From Actinophytocola sp036402745 (GTDB taxonomy: Bacteria > Actinomycetota > Actinomycetes > Mycobacteriales > Pseudonocardiaceae), in the NCBI RefSeq assembly GCF_036402745.1, contig NZ_DASWSJ010000113.1, positions 1-64,000 of the forward strand: 64,000 nucleotides of DNA, read 5' to 3'. Position numbers and translations under genes: made by a program. Position 1 is the stretch's first letter; each line of letters begins with the position of its first letter. The notes beneath the pieces are model-generated. The model did no database searches, was not told the origin of the DNA, and was given only the letters and a program-made list of their open reading frames with translations. This document shows positions 26,134-36,574 of the stretch, piece after piece.

Positions 26134-27078
26134 GTGGCGACCGACTTCTACGACGCGCTCGGCGTCTCCCGGAACGCGAGTGCCGAGGAGATCCAGCAGG
26201 CGTACCGGAAGCTCGCCCGCCGGTACCACCCGGACGTGAACCACGACCCGGGCGCGGAGGAGCGTTTCAAGGAGATCAGCGAGGCCTACCAGGTGCTGTC
26301 CGATCCGGAGCAGCGCACGAAGTACGACCGGTTCGGTGCGGACTTCCGGCGGGTGCCGGAGGACTTCGACGAGCGGGCCTACGCGGGCGGACGCGGCGGA
26401 GGGGGTCGCGTCCGCTACGCCCGCGGCGGCGGTGGCGGTGGTGCGCAGGGCTTCGGCGGTGGCTTCGAGGGCTTCGAAGGCGTGGACATCGAGGACCTCC
26501 TCGGCGGCCTGTTCCGCGGTCGCGGCGGCCGCGGCGGCGGACCCGTTCCGGGCGCGGACCAGGAGGCCGAGCTCGAGCTGACGGTCGAGGAGGCCTACCG
26601 GGGTGGCCGCCGGCACCTGACCTTCGGCGGCCCGGGCGGGCGCGAGTACGACGTCACCATCCCGCCCGGCGTGGTCGACGGGCAGCGGATCCGGCTCGCC
26701 GGGCAGGGCGGGCGGGGATCCGGGAACGGTCCCCCCGGGGACCTGTACCTCACCGTGCGGATCAAGCCGCACCCGCGCTACCGACTGTCCGGTCGGGACA
26801 TCATCGTGGACCTGCCGGTGTCGCCGTGGGAGGCCGCGCTCGGCGCGACCGTCCCGGTGACCACCCCGGGCGGCGAGGTCAAGGTGAAGGTGCGGCCCGG
26901 CTCGTCGACCGGTACGCGGCTGCGGTTGCGCGGTGAGGGCATGCCCAACCCCAAGGGAACGCCGGGCGACCTCTACGCCGAGGTGCGCGTGATGGTGCCG
27001 AAGAAGCTCAGCAAACGGGAACGTGAGCTCTTCGCCGAGCTCGCGGCGGTGTCCGACTTCGACCCGAGGAGGACGTGA
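26134..27078 (+). CDS. dnaJ: DnaJ-family co-chaperone without zinc-finger (CbpA type)
   Basis: 314 residues. J domain (about 3-68) with HPD in RRYHPDVNHDPG, a Gly-rich stretch (about 80-145) and the DnaJ C-terminal substrate domains (from about 150; VTIPPGVVDGQRIRLAGQG, GRDIIVDLPVSPWEAALGATV, KVRPGSSTGTRLRLRGEGMP). The four CxxCxGxG zinc repeats of DnaJ are absent, so it is the CbpA/class B type. GTG start at 26134. The stop overlaps the MerR gene, as in cbpA-cbpM pairs. Confidence 0.93.
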   Translation: MATDFYDALGVSRNASAEEIQQAYRKLARRYHPDVNHDPGAEERFKEISEAYQVLSDPEQRTKYDRFGADFRRVPEDFDERAYAGGRGGGGRVRYARGGGGGGAQGFGGGFEGFEGVDIEDLLGGLFRGRGGRGGGPVPGADQEAELELTVEEAYRGGRRHLTFGGPGGREYDVTIPPGVVDGQRIRLAGQGGRGSGNGPPGDLYLTVRIKPHPRYRLSGRDIIVDLPVSPWEAALGATVPVTTPGGEVKVKVRPGSSTGTRLRLRGEGMPNPKGTPGDLYAEVRVMVPKKLSKRERELFAELAAVSDFDPRRT

Positions 27079-27364
27079 TGGCCGAGTACCTGCTCGTCCG
27101 TCCGGTCCGGCTCAGTGTGGACTCCGTGGCTGTCCGAAGTGGACTCCATCCCGAGCTGGTCCGCCGGTTCGCCGCGCTGGGCCTGGTGGACAGCGTCACC
27201 GACGCGCAGGGCCGGCTCTGGTTCGAACCGTCCACTGTGGCCACCTTGGCCCGGGTGCAGCGGCTGCGGTCCGGGCTTTCGCTGAACTACGCGGCCATCG
27301 GCCTCGTGCTCGACCTGTTGAAGCGTATCGACGTCCTCGAGGCACAAGTCGGGAGCAGTCGACG

Positions 27365-27374
<10 letters not shown>
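27078..27374 (+). CDS. MerR-like regulator / chaperone modulator (HspR/CbpM type)
   Basis: 98 residues with a small MerR-type winged helix (LSVDSVAVRSGLHPELVRRFAALGLVD, then EPSTVATLARVQRLRSGLSLNYAAIGLVLDLLKRIDVLE). Position after dnaJ matches both HspR (heat-shock repressor) and CbpM (inhibitor of CbpA). A GAGGAGG at 27066-27072 with 5-base spacing favours the ATG at 27078 over the GTG at 27075. It lacks a long C-terminal tail, so I cannot choose between DNA binding and co-chaperone modulation. Overlaps clpB by 10 bases. Confidence 0.8.
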
Positions 27375-29991
<2,617 letters not shown>

Positions 29992-29995
<4 letters not shown>

Positions 29996-30450
29996 GAACG
30001 GTGACCGTGACCTGCGAGCACTGCGGGAAGACCAACCGGCTCCCGGTGGCCGCCGAGGGCGCGCCGAAGTGCGGGAACTGCAAGCGGCCGCTGCCCTGGA
30101 TCGTCGACGCGGGCGACGCCGACTTCGCCGAGATCGCCGAGCGGGCCACGCTGCCCGTGCTCGTCGACCTGTGGGCGACGTGGTGCGGACCGTGCCGCAT
30201 GGTCAGCCCCGTGCTCGAACAGCTCGCCCGGGAGAAGGCCGGGCAGATCAAGCTCGTGAAGGTCGACGTCGACAGGGCGCCCCAGCTGTCGCAACGGTTC
30301 AGCGTCAAGGCCGTGCCCACGTTGCTGGTGCTGCGCGACGGCAAGGTCCTCGCGCAGCAGGCGGGCGCCGCGCCCGCGAACGTGCTGCGCGAGTGGCTCG
30401 ACAAGGCGATCACCTCGTCGGAGGGCGCCGCCCAGGAGGCCAGGACATGA
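29992..30450 (+). CDS. Thioredoxin with N-terminal zinc ribbon (Trx2 type)
   Basis: 152 residues. An N-terminal Cys4 zinc ribbon (C8, C11, C27, C30) precedes the thioredoxin fold with the active site WCGPC (C65, C68) and cis-Pro segment VPTLLVLRDGK. This is the trx2 form, known as an oxidative-stress thioredoxin and able to act when zinc is released. Overlaps clpB and the DoxX gene by 4 bases. The expected reductase partner downstream lacks the CxxC of thioredoxin reductases, so the electron donor is open. Confidence 0.95.
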
Positions 30451-30878
30451 CCACGAAGACGATGCTTCGCCGGCTGCCGCTGCGGGTCACCGCCGGCGCG
30501 TTCATGCTCAACTCGGGGTTCGGCAAGATCGGCGCGGACCAGCGGACCGCCCAGCAGCTGCACGGGTTCGCCGCCGGCACCTACCCGGCGCTCGGCAAGC
30601 TCGACCCGGAGCTGTTCGCCAAGGCGCTGGCCACGGGCGAGATCGCGAGCGGCATGGCGTTGCTGATCCCGTTCGTGCCGGTCGCGATCGCCGGGCTCGG
30701 GCTGACCGCCTTCTCGGCCGGGCTGCTCGGGCTGTACCTCAAGACGCCCGGCATGCACAAGGAAGGGAGCCTGCGGCCCACCGAGCAGGGCATCGCCCTC
30801 GCGAAGGACGTCTGGCTGTTCGGGATCGGGCTCTCGCTCACCCTCGACGGTCTCCTGGGCGGGGATGAGGACGGATGA
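30447..30878 (+). CDS. DoxX-like membrane protein
   Basis: 143 residues with three to four helices (about 12-25, 65-85, 85-100 and 115-135), resembling the DoxX superfamily and placed between thioredoxin and zinc-finger genes. Opening LRVTAGAFMLNSGFGKIG resembles DoxX N termini. May connect membrane quinones with thiol stress, by analogy to DoxX/SodA/SseA complexes; that is inference. The start overlaps the thioredoxin stop as ATGA. Confidence 0.7.
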   Translation: MTTKTMLRRLPLRVTAGAFMLNSGFGKIGADQRTAQQLHGFAAGTYPALGKLDPELFAKALATGEIASGMALLIPFVPVAIAGLGLTAFSAGLLGLYLKTPGMHKEGSLRPTEQGIALAKDVWLFGIGLSLTLDGLLGGDEDG

Positions 30879-31138
30879 CCGCGGTCGTCGATCCGCATCT
30901 CGCGCTCGTGCGCGACGTCGTGCCGCGCACCCCGCAGGGCTGCGAGGAGTGCCTGCTCGCCGGCACGCCGTGGGTGCACCTGCGGCTGTGCCTGACCTGC
31001 GGGCACGTCGGTTGCTGCGACTCGTCGCCGATGAAGCACGCGCACCGGCACGCCCGCGCGGTCGGCCATCCGATCGTGCGCTCGTTCGAGCCGGGGGAGA
31101 ACTGGCGCTGGTGCTACGTGCACGAGACCTACGTATGA
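30875..31138 (+). CDS. Stand-alone UBP-type zinc finger protein
   Basis: 87 residues matching zf-UBP: CEECLLAG, LCLTCGHVGCCDSS, HAHRHARAVGHPIVRSF and WRWCYVHE give the three zinc-site pattern of the ubiquitin-specific protease finger. Such short bacterial versions occur next to thioredoxin-reductase-like genes in actinobacteria, but their role is not known; no ubiquitin is expected here. Overlaps its neighbours by 4 bases on both sides. Confidence 0.88.
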   Translation: MTAVVDPHLALVRDVVPRTPQGCEECLLAGTPWVHLRLCLTCGHVGCCDSSPMKHAHRHARAVGHPIVRSFEPGENWRWCYVHETYV

Positions 31139-32823
31139 CGACCACGCCCGACATCGGGTCGGGTGAGCCGCTGACCGAGACCCCCGACCCCTACGACGCG
31201 TTCCCCCGCCTGTCCGACGAGCAGATCGCGACGCTGGCCCGCGGCGGCGAGCGGCGCCCGACCCACGCCGGCGAGGTGCTGTACGCGCAGGGGGAGCGGA
31301 CGACGACGTTCTACGTGATCCTCAGCGGTCTCGTCGCCATCGTCGAGGGAGAGGGGGACGAGGAGCGGGTCGTCCGCGTGCACGGGCCGCGCCGGTTTCT
31401 CGGCGAGCTGGGCCTGCTCGAGGGGCAGCCCGCGTTCACCGGCGCGGTGGTCGCCGAGCCGGGCGAGGTGCTGGCGCTCCCCGCCGACGCGCTGCGCAAG
31501 CTGGTGCTCAGCGACCCGGTGCTCGGCGACCTGATCCTGCGGGCCTACCTCAACCGCCGCTCGCTGCTCATCGGGCTGGGCACCGGCCTGCGGATCATCG
31601 GCTCGTGCTACTCGCCGGACACCAAGCGGCTGCTGGAGTTCGCGGCCCGCAACAGGCTCCCGCACAAGCTGGTCGACGTCGAGAAGGACGCCCAGGCCGA
31701 GGCCCTGCTGCGGCGGCTCGGCGTGTCCGTGGCGGAAACACCGGTGGTCGCGTTGCACGACAAGGTGCTGCGCAACCCGAGCAACGCCGAGCTGGCCCGG
31801 CAGATGGGGCTGCGCCCGCCGGAGCCGGAACAGGCCGTGCGCGACCTGGTCGTCGTGGGCGCCGGCCCGGGTGGTCTCGCCGCGGCCGTCTACGGCGCCT
31901 CCGACGGGCTGGTGGTGTCGGCGCTGGACGCGCTGGCCCCGGGCGGGCAGGCGGGGACGAGCTCGCGCATCGAGAACTATCTCGGCTTCCCGTCGGGAAT
32001 CTCCGGCTCGGAGCTGGCCGAGCGCTCGGTGATCCAGGCGGACAAGTTCGGCGTCCGGGTCGCCGTCCCGGCCGAGGCGGTCACCCTGCGCGCCACCGAC
32101 GGGCACTACGTGGTGGGGATCCGCGAGGGCGTCGAGGTGGCCTCCCGCGCGGTCGTGATCGCCACCGGTGCCCACTACCGCAGGCTCGACGTGCCGGACG
32201 TCGAGAGGTACGAGGCGACGAGCGTGTACTACGCCGCCACCCTGCACGAGGCGCGGGCCTGCATGGCCGACCCGGTGGCGGTGGTCGGCGGCGGCAACTC
32301 GGCCGGCCAGGCGGCCGTGTTCCTCGCGGGAAGTTCACCCAAGGTTCATCTCCTGGTGCGGGGCAAGGATCTCAACGAGGACATGTCCCGCTACCTGGTC
32401 GACCGGGTCACGCGGCATCCGAGGATCGAGGTGCTGACCCGGGTCGAGGTGCGCGACATCGAGGGCGAGGACAGCGTCGATGGCGTGGTCGTCGAGAACG
32501 TGGACACCGGGGAGCGCACGAGGCTCGACGTCCGCGCGATGTTCGTCTTCATCGGCGCTGTCCCTTACACCGCCTGGCTTTCCGGCATGGTCGCGCTCGA
32601 CGAGGACGGGTTCGTGCTCACCGGCGTGGACGCCGACGGGTCGCGCGCGGAGGACCTGTGGCGGGGTGTGGATCGTCCCCCGCTGCCGCTGGAGACGAGC
32701 CGGCCCGGGGTGTTCGCGGTGGGGGACGTGCGGCACGGTTCGGTGAAGCGGGTGGCCTCGGCGGTGGGCGAGGGGGCGATGGCGGTCCGGCACGTGCACG
32801 AGCACCTGTTCCCGCGGCTGTGA
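31135..32823 (+). CDS. cNMP-binding / thioredoxin-like / flavoprotein reductase fusion lacking the redox CxxC
   Basis: 562 residues in three parts: a cyclic-nucleotide-binding domain (about 25-140; GERTTTFYVILSGLVAI, FLGELGLLEGQPA), a glutaredoxin-like segment (about 152-225; GSCYSPDTKRLLEF), and an FAD/NADPH reductase of the thioredoxin reductase family (about 235-560; VVGAGPGGLAAA, AVVGGGNSAGQ, FAVGDVR). At the place where thioredoxin reductases carry CATC it reads AATL (367-370), and the whole protein has only two cysteines (158 and 376). So electrons may pass through Cys 158 of the fused domain or to a non-thiol acceptor. Last gene of the operon, 6 bases from the convergent PucR copy 2. 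Confidence 0.9.
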   Translation: MTTTPDIGSGEPLTETPDPYDAFPRLSDEQIATLARGGERRPTHAGEVLYAQGERTTTFYVILSGLVAIVEGEGDEERVVRVHGPRRFLGELGLLEGQPAFTGAVVAEPGEVLALPADALRKLVLSDPVLGDLILRAYLNRRSLLIGLGTGLRIIGSCYSPDTKRLLEFAARNRLPHKLVDVEKDAQAEALLRRLGVSVAETPVVALHDKVLRNPSNAELARQMGLRPPEPEQAVRDLVVVGAGPGGLAAAVYGASDGLVVSALDALAPGGQAGTSSRIENYLGFPSGISGSELAERSVIQADKFGVRVAVPAEAVTLRATDGHYVVGIREGVEVASRAVVIATGAHYRRLDVPDVERYEATSVYYAATLHEARACMADPVAVVGGGNSAGQAAVFLAGSSPKVHLLVRGKDLNEDMSRYLVDRVTRHPRIEVLTRVEVRDIEGEDSVDGVVVENVDTGERTRLDVRAMFVFIGAVPYTAWLSGMVALDEDGFVLTGVDADGSRAEDLWRGVDRPPLPLETSRPGVFAVGDVRHGSVKRVASAVGEGAMAVRHVHEHLFPRL

Positions 32824-32829
32824 GCCCGG

Positions 32830-34518
32830 CTATCCCCGCATGGCCGCGGACGTGGTCCACGCCCGGGTGGCGAGCTGCAGGTTGAACCGCACGTCCGGGT
32901 CGGACAGGTCGAAGCCGGAGAGCTCCCGGATGCGCCGCAGCCGGTACCGTAACGTGTTGCGGTGCAAGGACAACGCCTTCGCGGCGGTGTCGTAGTGCCC
33001 ACCGGACTCCAGGTACTGGCTGAGCGTCTCGACGAGCCGGCCGTGCCGGATGTCGTCGTAGTCGAGCAGCGCGCCGAGCCACTGCTGCACGAACGACTCC
33101 ACCGAGCCCACGTCGGCGATCTCGGACAGCAGCTGGTAGATGCCGAGGTTGTCGAACACCGTCACCTGGGGCGGCCACCCGGCGGAGAACTGCAGCTTCA
33201 GCGCGAGCTGGGCCTGGGTGTAGGACCGCGGGAAGTCCGCCGGCTGCACGCACAGCGCGCCCACGCCCAGCCGGCAGCGGGTGCGGTTGCCGAGATGCGC
33301 CTGCACCGCGGTACGCAGCTGCTCCCAGTCGACCTCGTCGGCGCACAGCACCGCCACGCCACTGGACCGGGACGTCATCAGTGAGGGCGCGCCGGTCTCC
33401 CGGACGCCCTGGCGGACCGCGTGGTACAGCGCCTCGTTCGTGCTCGTCCGCCGGCTCGTGGTGATCATGGCGACGCGGTGTGGCCGCTCGAGGTCGTAGC
33501 CCAGCGCCCGCGCGCGTTCCTTCGCGCTGAGCGCGTCCGTGCCGGCGAGCAGCTCCTCGGCCAGGTCGCGCCGCAGCCGCAGCTCGGACTCCGCGAGGGA
33601 CCGGATGTGCGCGAGCTCGAGGGTGAGCACCGTGTTGGCGTACTCGAGCGCGAGCTGCTCGGTGGCCCCGGCCAGGCGGTCCGGGTCGACGAGCGCGATC
33701 ACGCCGTCGATCTCCCCGCTCGGCTGGGCCGCCAGGATCAGCCGGCCCCGGTCCCGGACGGGCTCGCCCGCGGTGACCGCCCTGCGCAGGGTCTGCGCGC
33801 GCCTGCCCGGCGACTGCTTGGGATACGGCCTGGGCTGGTCGGGTCCGGCCCAGGCCAGGAGGTTGCCGTGGCGGTCCTCGATGGCCACCGGGTAGCCGGT
33901 GAGCTCGTTGACGACGTCGGCTATCCCCTCCCGGCCGCCGCCCCTGGTGGCGACCTGGGTGAGCCTGTTGTGGATCTCCAGGTGGCGTCGCAGCAGCGCC
34001 AGCGACGCCTCCAGCTCGCTGTTGGAGCGCTCCAGGGCGTGGTTGGCGTTGCGCAGCTCCTGGGTGGCGGCACGCTCGAAGGCGTGCAGCCGGGCGCTGG
34101 CCAGCGCCGTGCCCGCCTGCTGCATCAGCGCGCCGATGAGGAACCGGTGGTGCTGGGCCGGTTCCGCCGGGCTCCTGACGATGACGTGCCCGACCGGTTC
34201 GCGCAGGTTGGCCAGGGGATAGGCCCACACCCAGCCCTCCGTCGAGAGCGTCACCGGCCCGCCCGCCCGGCCGAGGGTGTGCAGCTGCCGCTCCAGCCGG
34301 TCGACGTACGGCGGGATCCGGATGTTCTCGACGTCGGCCCAGCCGCCGTCGATGTGCACGGCCACGGTGCGCGCGTCGCCGAACGAGCCCGCGGCGCTGG
34401 TGGCCATCCGCAGGATCTCCGACTCGTCGTAGCTCGAGGTCATCACCATCGACAGGGCGAGCAAGGCTCGGAACGACGCCAGTTGCTCGCGCAACTGCAT
34501 TACCTCGTCGTCAGGCAT
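32830..34518 (-). CDS. PucR/CdaR-type transcriptional regulator, copy 2
   Basis: 562 residues, same length and domain order as the protein at 20743: GAF-like sensor (about 25-170), short coiled segment (about 165-190), VAIEDRHGNLLAWAG, middle domain, and a PucR HTH near the end (YDTAAKALSLHRNTLRYRLRRIREL). I take the ATG at 34518 (MPDDEVMQL); the frame is open 240 bases further but would run through the MEDS gene. Starts 14 bases after MEDS copy 2, so the pair is co-transcribed. It likely regulates nearby stress genes. Confidence 0.88.
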   Translation of the reverse strand: MPDDEVMQLREQLASFRALLALSMVMTSSYDESEILRMATSAAGSFGDARTVAVHIDGGWADVENIRIPPYVDRLERQLHTLGRAGGPVTLSTEGWVWAYPLANLREPVGHVIVRSPAEPAQHHRFLIGALMQQAGTALASARLHAFERAATQELRNANHALERSNSELEASLALLRRHLEIHNRLTQVATRGGGREGIADVVNELTGYPVAIEDRHGNLLAWAGPDQPRPYPKQSPGRRAQTLRRAVTAGEPVRDRGRLILAAQPSGEIDGVIALVDPDRLAGATEQLALEYANTVLTLELAHIRSLAESELRLRRDLAEELLAGTDALSAKERARALGYDLERPHRVAMITTSRRTSTNEALYHAVRQGVRETGAPSLMTSRSSGVAVLCADEVDWEQLRTAVQAHLGNRTRCRLGVGALCVQPADFPRSYTQAQLALKLQFSAGWPPQVTVFDNLGIYQLLSEIADVGSVESFVQQWLGALLDYDDIRHGRLVETLSQYLESGGHYDTAAKALSLHRNTLRYRLRRIRELSGFDLSDPDVRFNLQLATRAWTTSAAMRG

Positions 34519-34532
34519 GACATGTGGTTTCG

Positions 34533-35063
34533 TCAACCATGTCGGTCGGCGACCGAGGACGGATCCACGTAGTACATGTTCTCGAGCACGGTGCCCCCCA
34601 GGAGAACCATGGGGTGCGTTCGCATGATCTCGACGAACAGCCGCCCCTCGTAGCGCACCCACTCCACCGGGTCGATGTCCTTGTGGATGCCCATGCTCAT
34701 CTCGCCGGTCAGTAAAGCCGTGGAATACGCGCCCGAAGTGAGAGCGTCCGAGGCCCACTCCTCCCAGTAGGCCAGCATCGCGGGCCCGGAGAAGCCGCTC
34801 TCGCCCGTATACGCGTCACGCGCGATCCTGACCTCGAGCGATGTGCCGGCCGCGGCGGGGTCGTCGATGTCCACTGCGTCGGTGACGGCCGTGGTGCTGG
34901 GCTCGTCGAGCACGCCGAGGCATTTCGCCCCCGAGGCGAGACCTTCCCGTAAGAATGAGCCCGCCATGTCGTTGCGTTCTGCCCGGCCGCGGAAGAGCCC
35001 GCAAATATGAGTGCCCGCCGGGACCGACACACCTGGCAGGCCAAGATCTACATTTCCACGCAT
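34533..35063 (-). CDS. MEDS-domain sensory protein, copy 2
   Basis: 176 residues. HICGLFRGRAERNDMAGSFLREGLASGAKCLGVLDEP is the MEDS opening (given in parts), with LAYWEEWASDAL and HPMVLLGGTVLENMYYV at the end, the latter matching HPKVWMAGALTENPYYL in copy 1. The ATG at 35063 has AAGGGG upstream with 5-base spacing; the open frame to 35210 lacks support. First gene of a two-gene unit with PucR copy 2. Confidence 0.8.
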   Translation of the reverse strand: MRGNVDLGLPGVSVPAGTHICGLFRGRAERNDMAGSFLREGLASGAKCLGVLDEPSTTAVTDAVDIDDPAAAGTSLEVRIARDAYTGESGFSGPAMLAYWEEWASDALTSGAYSTALLTGEMSMGIHKDIDPVEWVRYEGRLFVEIMRTHPMVLLGGTVLENMYYVDPSSVADRHG

Positions 35064-35306
35064 CCCGACCCCTTCGGTGACGCTGGCAGATCTTCCATCC
35101 TGGCATAGATCTCCGGAAATTGCTCGACATGTCACGGCCACAGTGGACAAATGTGGCTGGTAAGCGCGCAGTGCGGTCATGGGCTGTTTCACTTGTGTCC
35201 TCGGGTCCATTGGAGAGCTTCAACTCGACTCGCCAGCACGACGACCAGGCGTGTCCTGACGACCACAATCGAATCGGTCAGGGTGGCTTACCCGCGGGGA
35301 GGACAG

Positions 35307-35753
35307 ATGAACGTGCGGACCGATCAGCCAACTGTCGCTCGGGACGGCACGGAGGACCGCGGGGCTTTCCGGTGGGCCGGCTCCGTGCTGCCCTTCCGGC
35401 CGGAGTCCAGGAAACGGCGGTTGAGGTGCGACCTGAGAGACCTCACGGACGGGGCGGTGCTGCTCCACATCCGGGGTGACGTGGACCTGCTGACCGCGGA
35501 TCCGTTGCGGTCCCTGCTCGCCCGGCTGGTCGCCGGCTCCACCGGGGCGATCCTGCTGGACCTGAGCGACGTGGCGTTCCTGGGCGTCAAGGGCGTCGCG
35601 ATCCTGCTCGACACCACAGAGGACTGTCGTCGGCGCGGCACCGAGCTGCGGCTGGTGAACATCTCGCACGCCGTTCGCCGTCCGTTGACCACGCTGGGCC
35701 TGCTCGACTCCTTCGACATCGTCGGTGCGGCGGACCATGCGCGGCACCGGTGA
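35307..35753 (+). CDS. STAS-domain protein (anti-anti-sigma-like) without the phospho-serine
   Basis: 148 residues: a polar 40-residue start, then a STAS domain (about 40-140; LLHIRGDVDLLTADPLRSLL, ILLDLSDVAFLGVKGVAILLD). Anti-anti-sigma factors carry a phosphorylated Ser in a D-S-S-G context at this loop; here it reads G93-V94-K95-G96, so the switch residue is missing. It may be constitutively active, or a sensor with no phospho-switch. Strong GGGGAGG ribosome site before the ATG at 35307. The stop overlaps the GAF-ANTAR gene. Confidence 0.85.
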   Translation: MNVRTDQPTVARDGTEDRGAFRWAGSVLPFRPESRKRRLRCDLRDLTDGAVLLHIRGDVDLLTADPLRSLLARLVAGSTGAILLDLSDVAFLGVKGVAILLDTTEDCRRRGTELRLVNISHAVRRPLTTLGLLDSFDIVGAADHARHR

Positions 35754-36547
35754 CCGGTGACCGGCGCCGGGCCCGGCGCGGCGGTGGTGCGAGGCACGTG
35801 CCGGCCGAGGACGCGTTGTCCGGGCAGCTCGAGGACATCGCCTGCACGCTGGACGGCCTGCTGACGATCCTCGACACCGACGAGGGCCTCGACGCCGTGC
35901 TGGGGCGGCTGGCGCAGACCGCGCTGCTCGCGCTCGACGGGGCCGACGCGGTCACGGTGACCATGCTCGACGGCCCGACGCCGCGCACCGCCACGGCGAC
36001 CTCGTCGGCGATCCTGCTGGTCGGCCAGGCGCAGTACGCCGAGGGCGAGGGCCCGGACCTGGAGTCGGCGCGGACCCGTTCGCCGGTGCGCGTCTCGGTC
36101 GAGGAGGTGGCCGACCGCTGGCCGGCCTTCGCCGAGGCCGCCCGCGCGCTCGGCATCCACTCCTACCTCGCGGCGCCGCTGGTGTTCCCCGCGGCGCACG
36201 AGCGGGAGGACGAGCTCGTCGGCTCGCTCAACATCTACGGCTGCACGCCCGACGTCTTCGATCCCGTCGACACCGCGGTGGTGTGCCTGCTGAACACCGC
36301 CGCCGCGACCGCGATCGGCAACGCGCGCCGCTACCTGCACACCCGCGAGCTCGTCGACCAGCTGCGCGCCGCACTGGTCTCCCGCGGCCCCATCGACCAG
36401 GCCAAGGGCGCCCTGATGGCCCTGTACGGCGTGGACGCCGAGCGTGCCTTCGCCCAGCTCGTCCACCGCTCGCAGCACCGCAACCTCAAGGTGGCCGAGG
36501 TGGCCCGCCAGGTCCTCGCCGCCATCGGCCAGCCGAGGGAGCCGTAG
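35750..36547 (+). CDS. GAF-ANTAR regulator
   Basis: 265 residues. GAF domain (about 35-200), ANTAR domain at the end (about 205-262; RGPIDQAKGALMALYGVDAERAF and LKVAEVARQVL). ANTAR domains bind paired stem-loops in leader RNA and prevent termination; the GAF part senses a ligand or redox signal. GTG start at 35750, translationally coupled to the STAS gene. Its RNA target is not visible within the window. Confidence 0.9.
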   Translation: MTGDRRRARRGGGARHVPAEDALSGQLEDIACTLDGLLTILDTDEGLDAVLGRLAQTALLALDGADAVTVTMLDGPTPRTATATSSAILLVGQAQYAEGEGPDLESARTRSPVRVSVEEVADRWPAFAEAARALGIHSYLAAPLVFPAAHEREDELVGSLNIYGCTPDVFDPVDTAVVCLLNTAAATAIGNARRYLHTRELVDQLRAALVSRGPIDQAKGALMALYGVDAERAFAQLVHRSQHRNLKVAEVARQVLAAIGQPREP

Positions 36548-36574
36548 TTCCCGGCCGGCCGGTGACGCCGGCGG

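Noticed and set aside
35186..35208. SigB-type promoter before the STAS gene (GTTT-N13-GGGTCC)
   Set aside because: Spacer is 13 and the -10 lacks the A of GGGTA.
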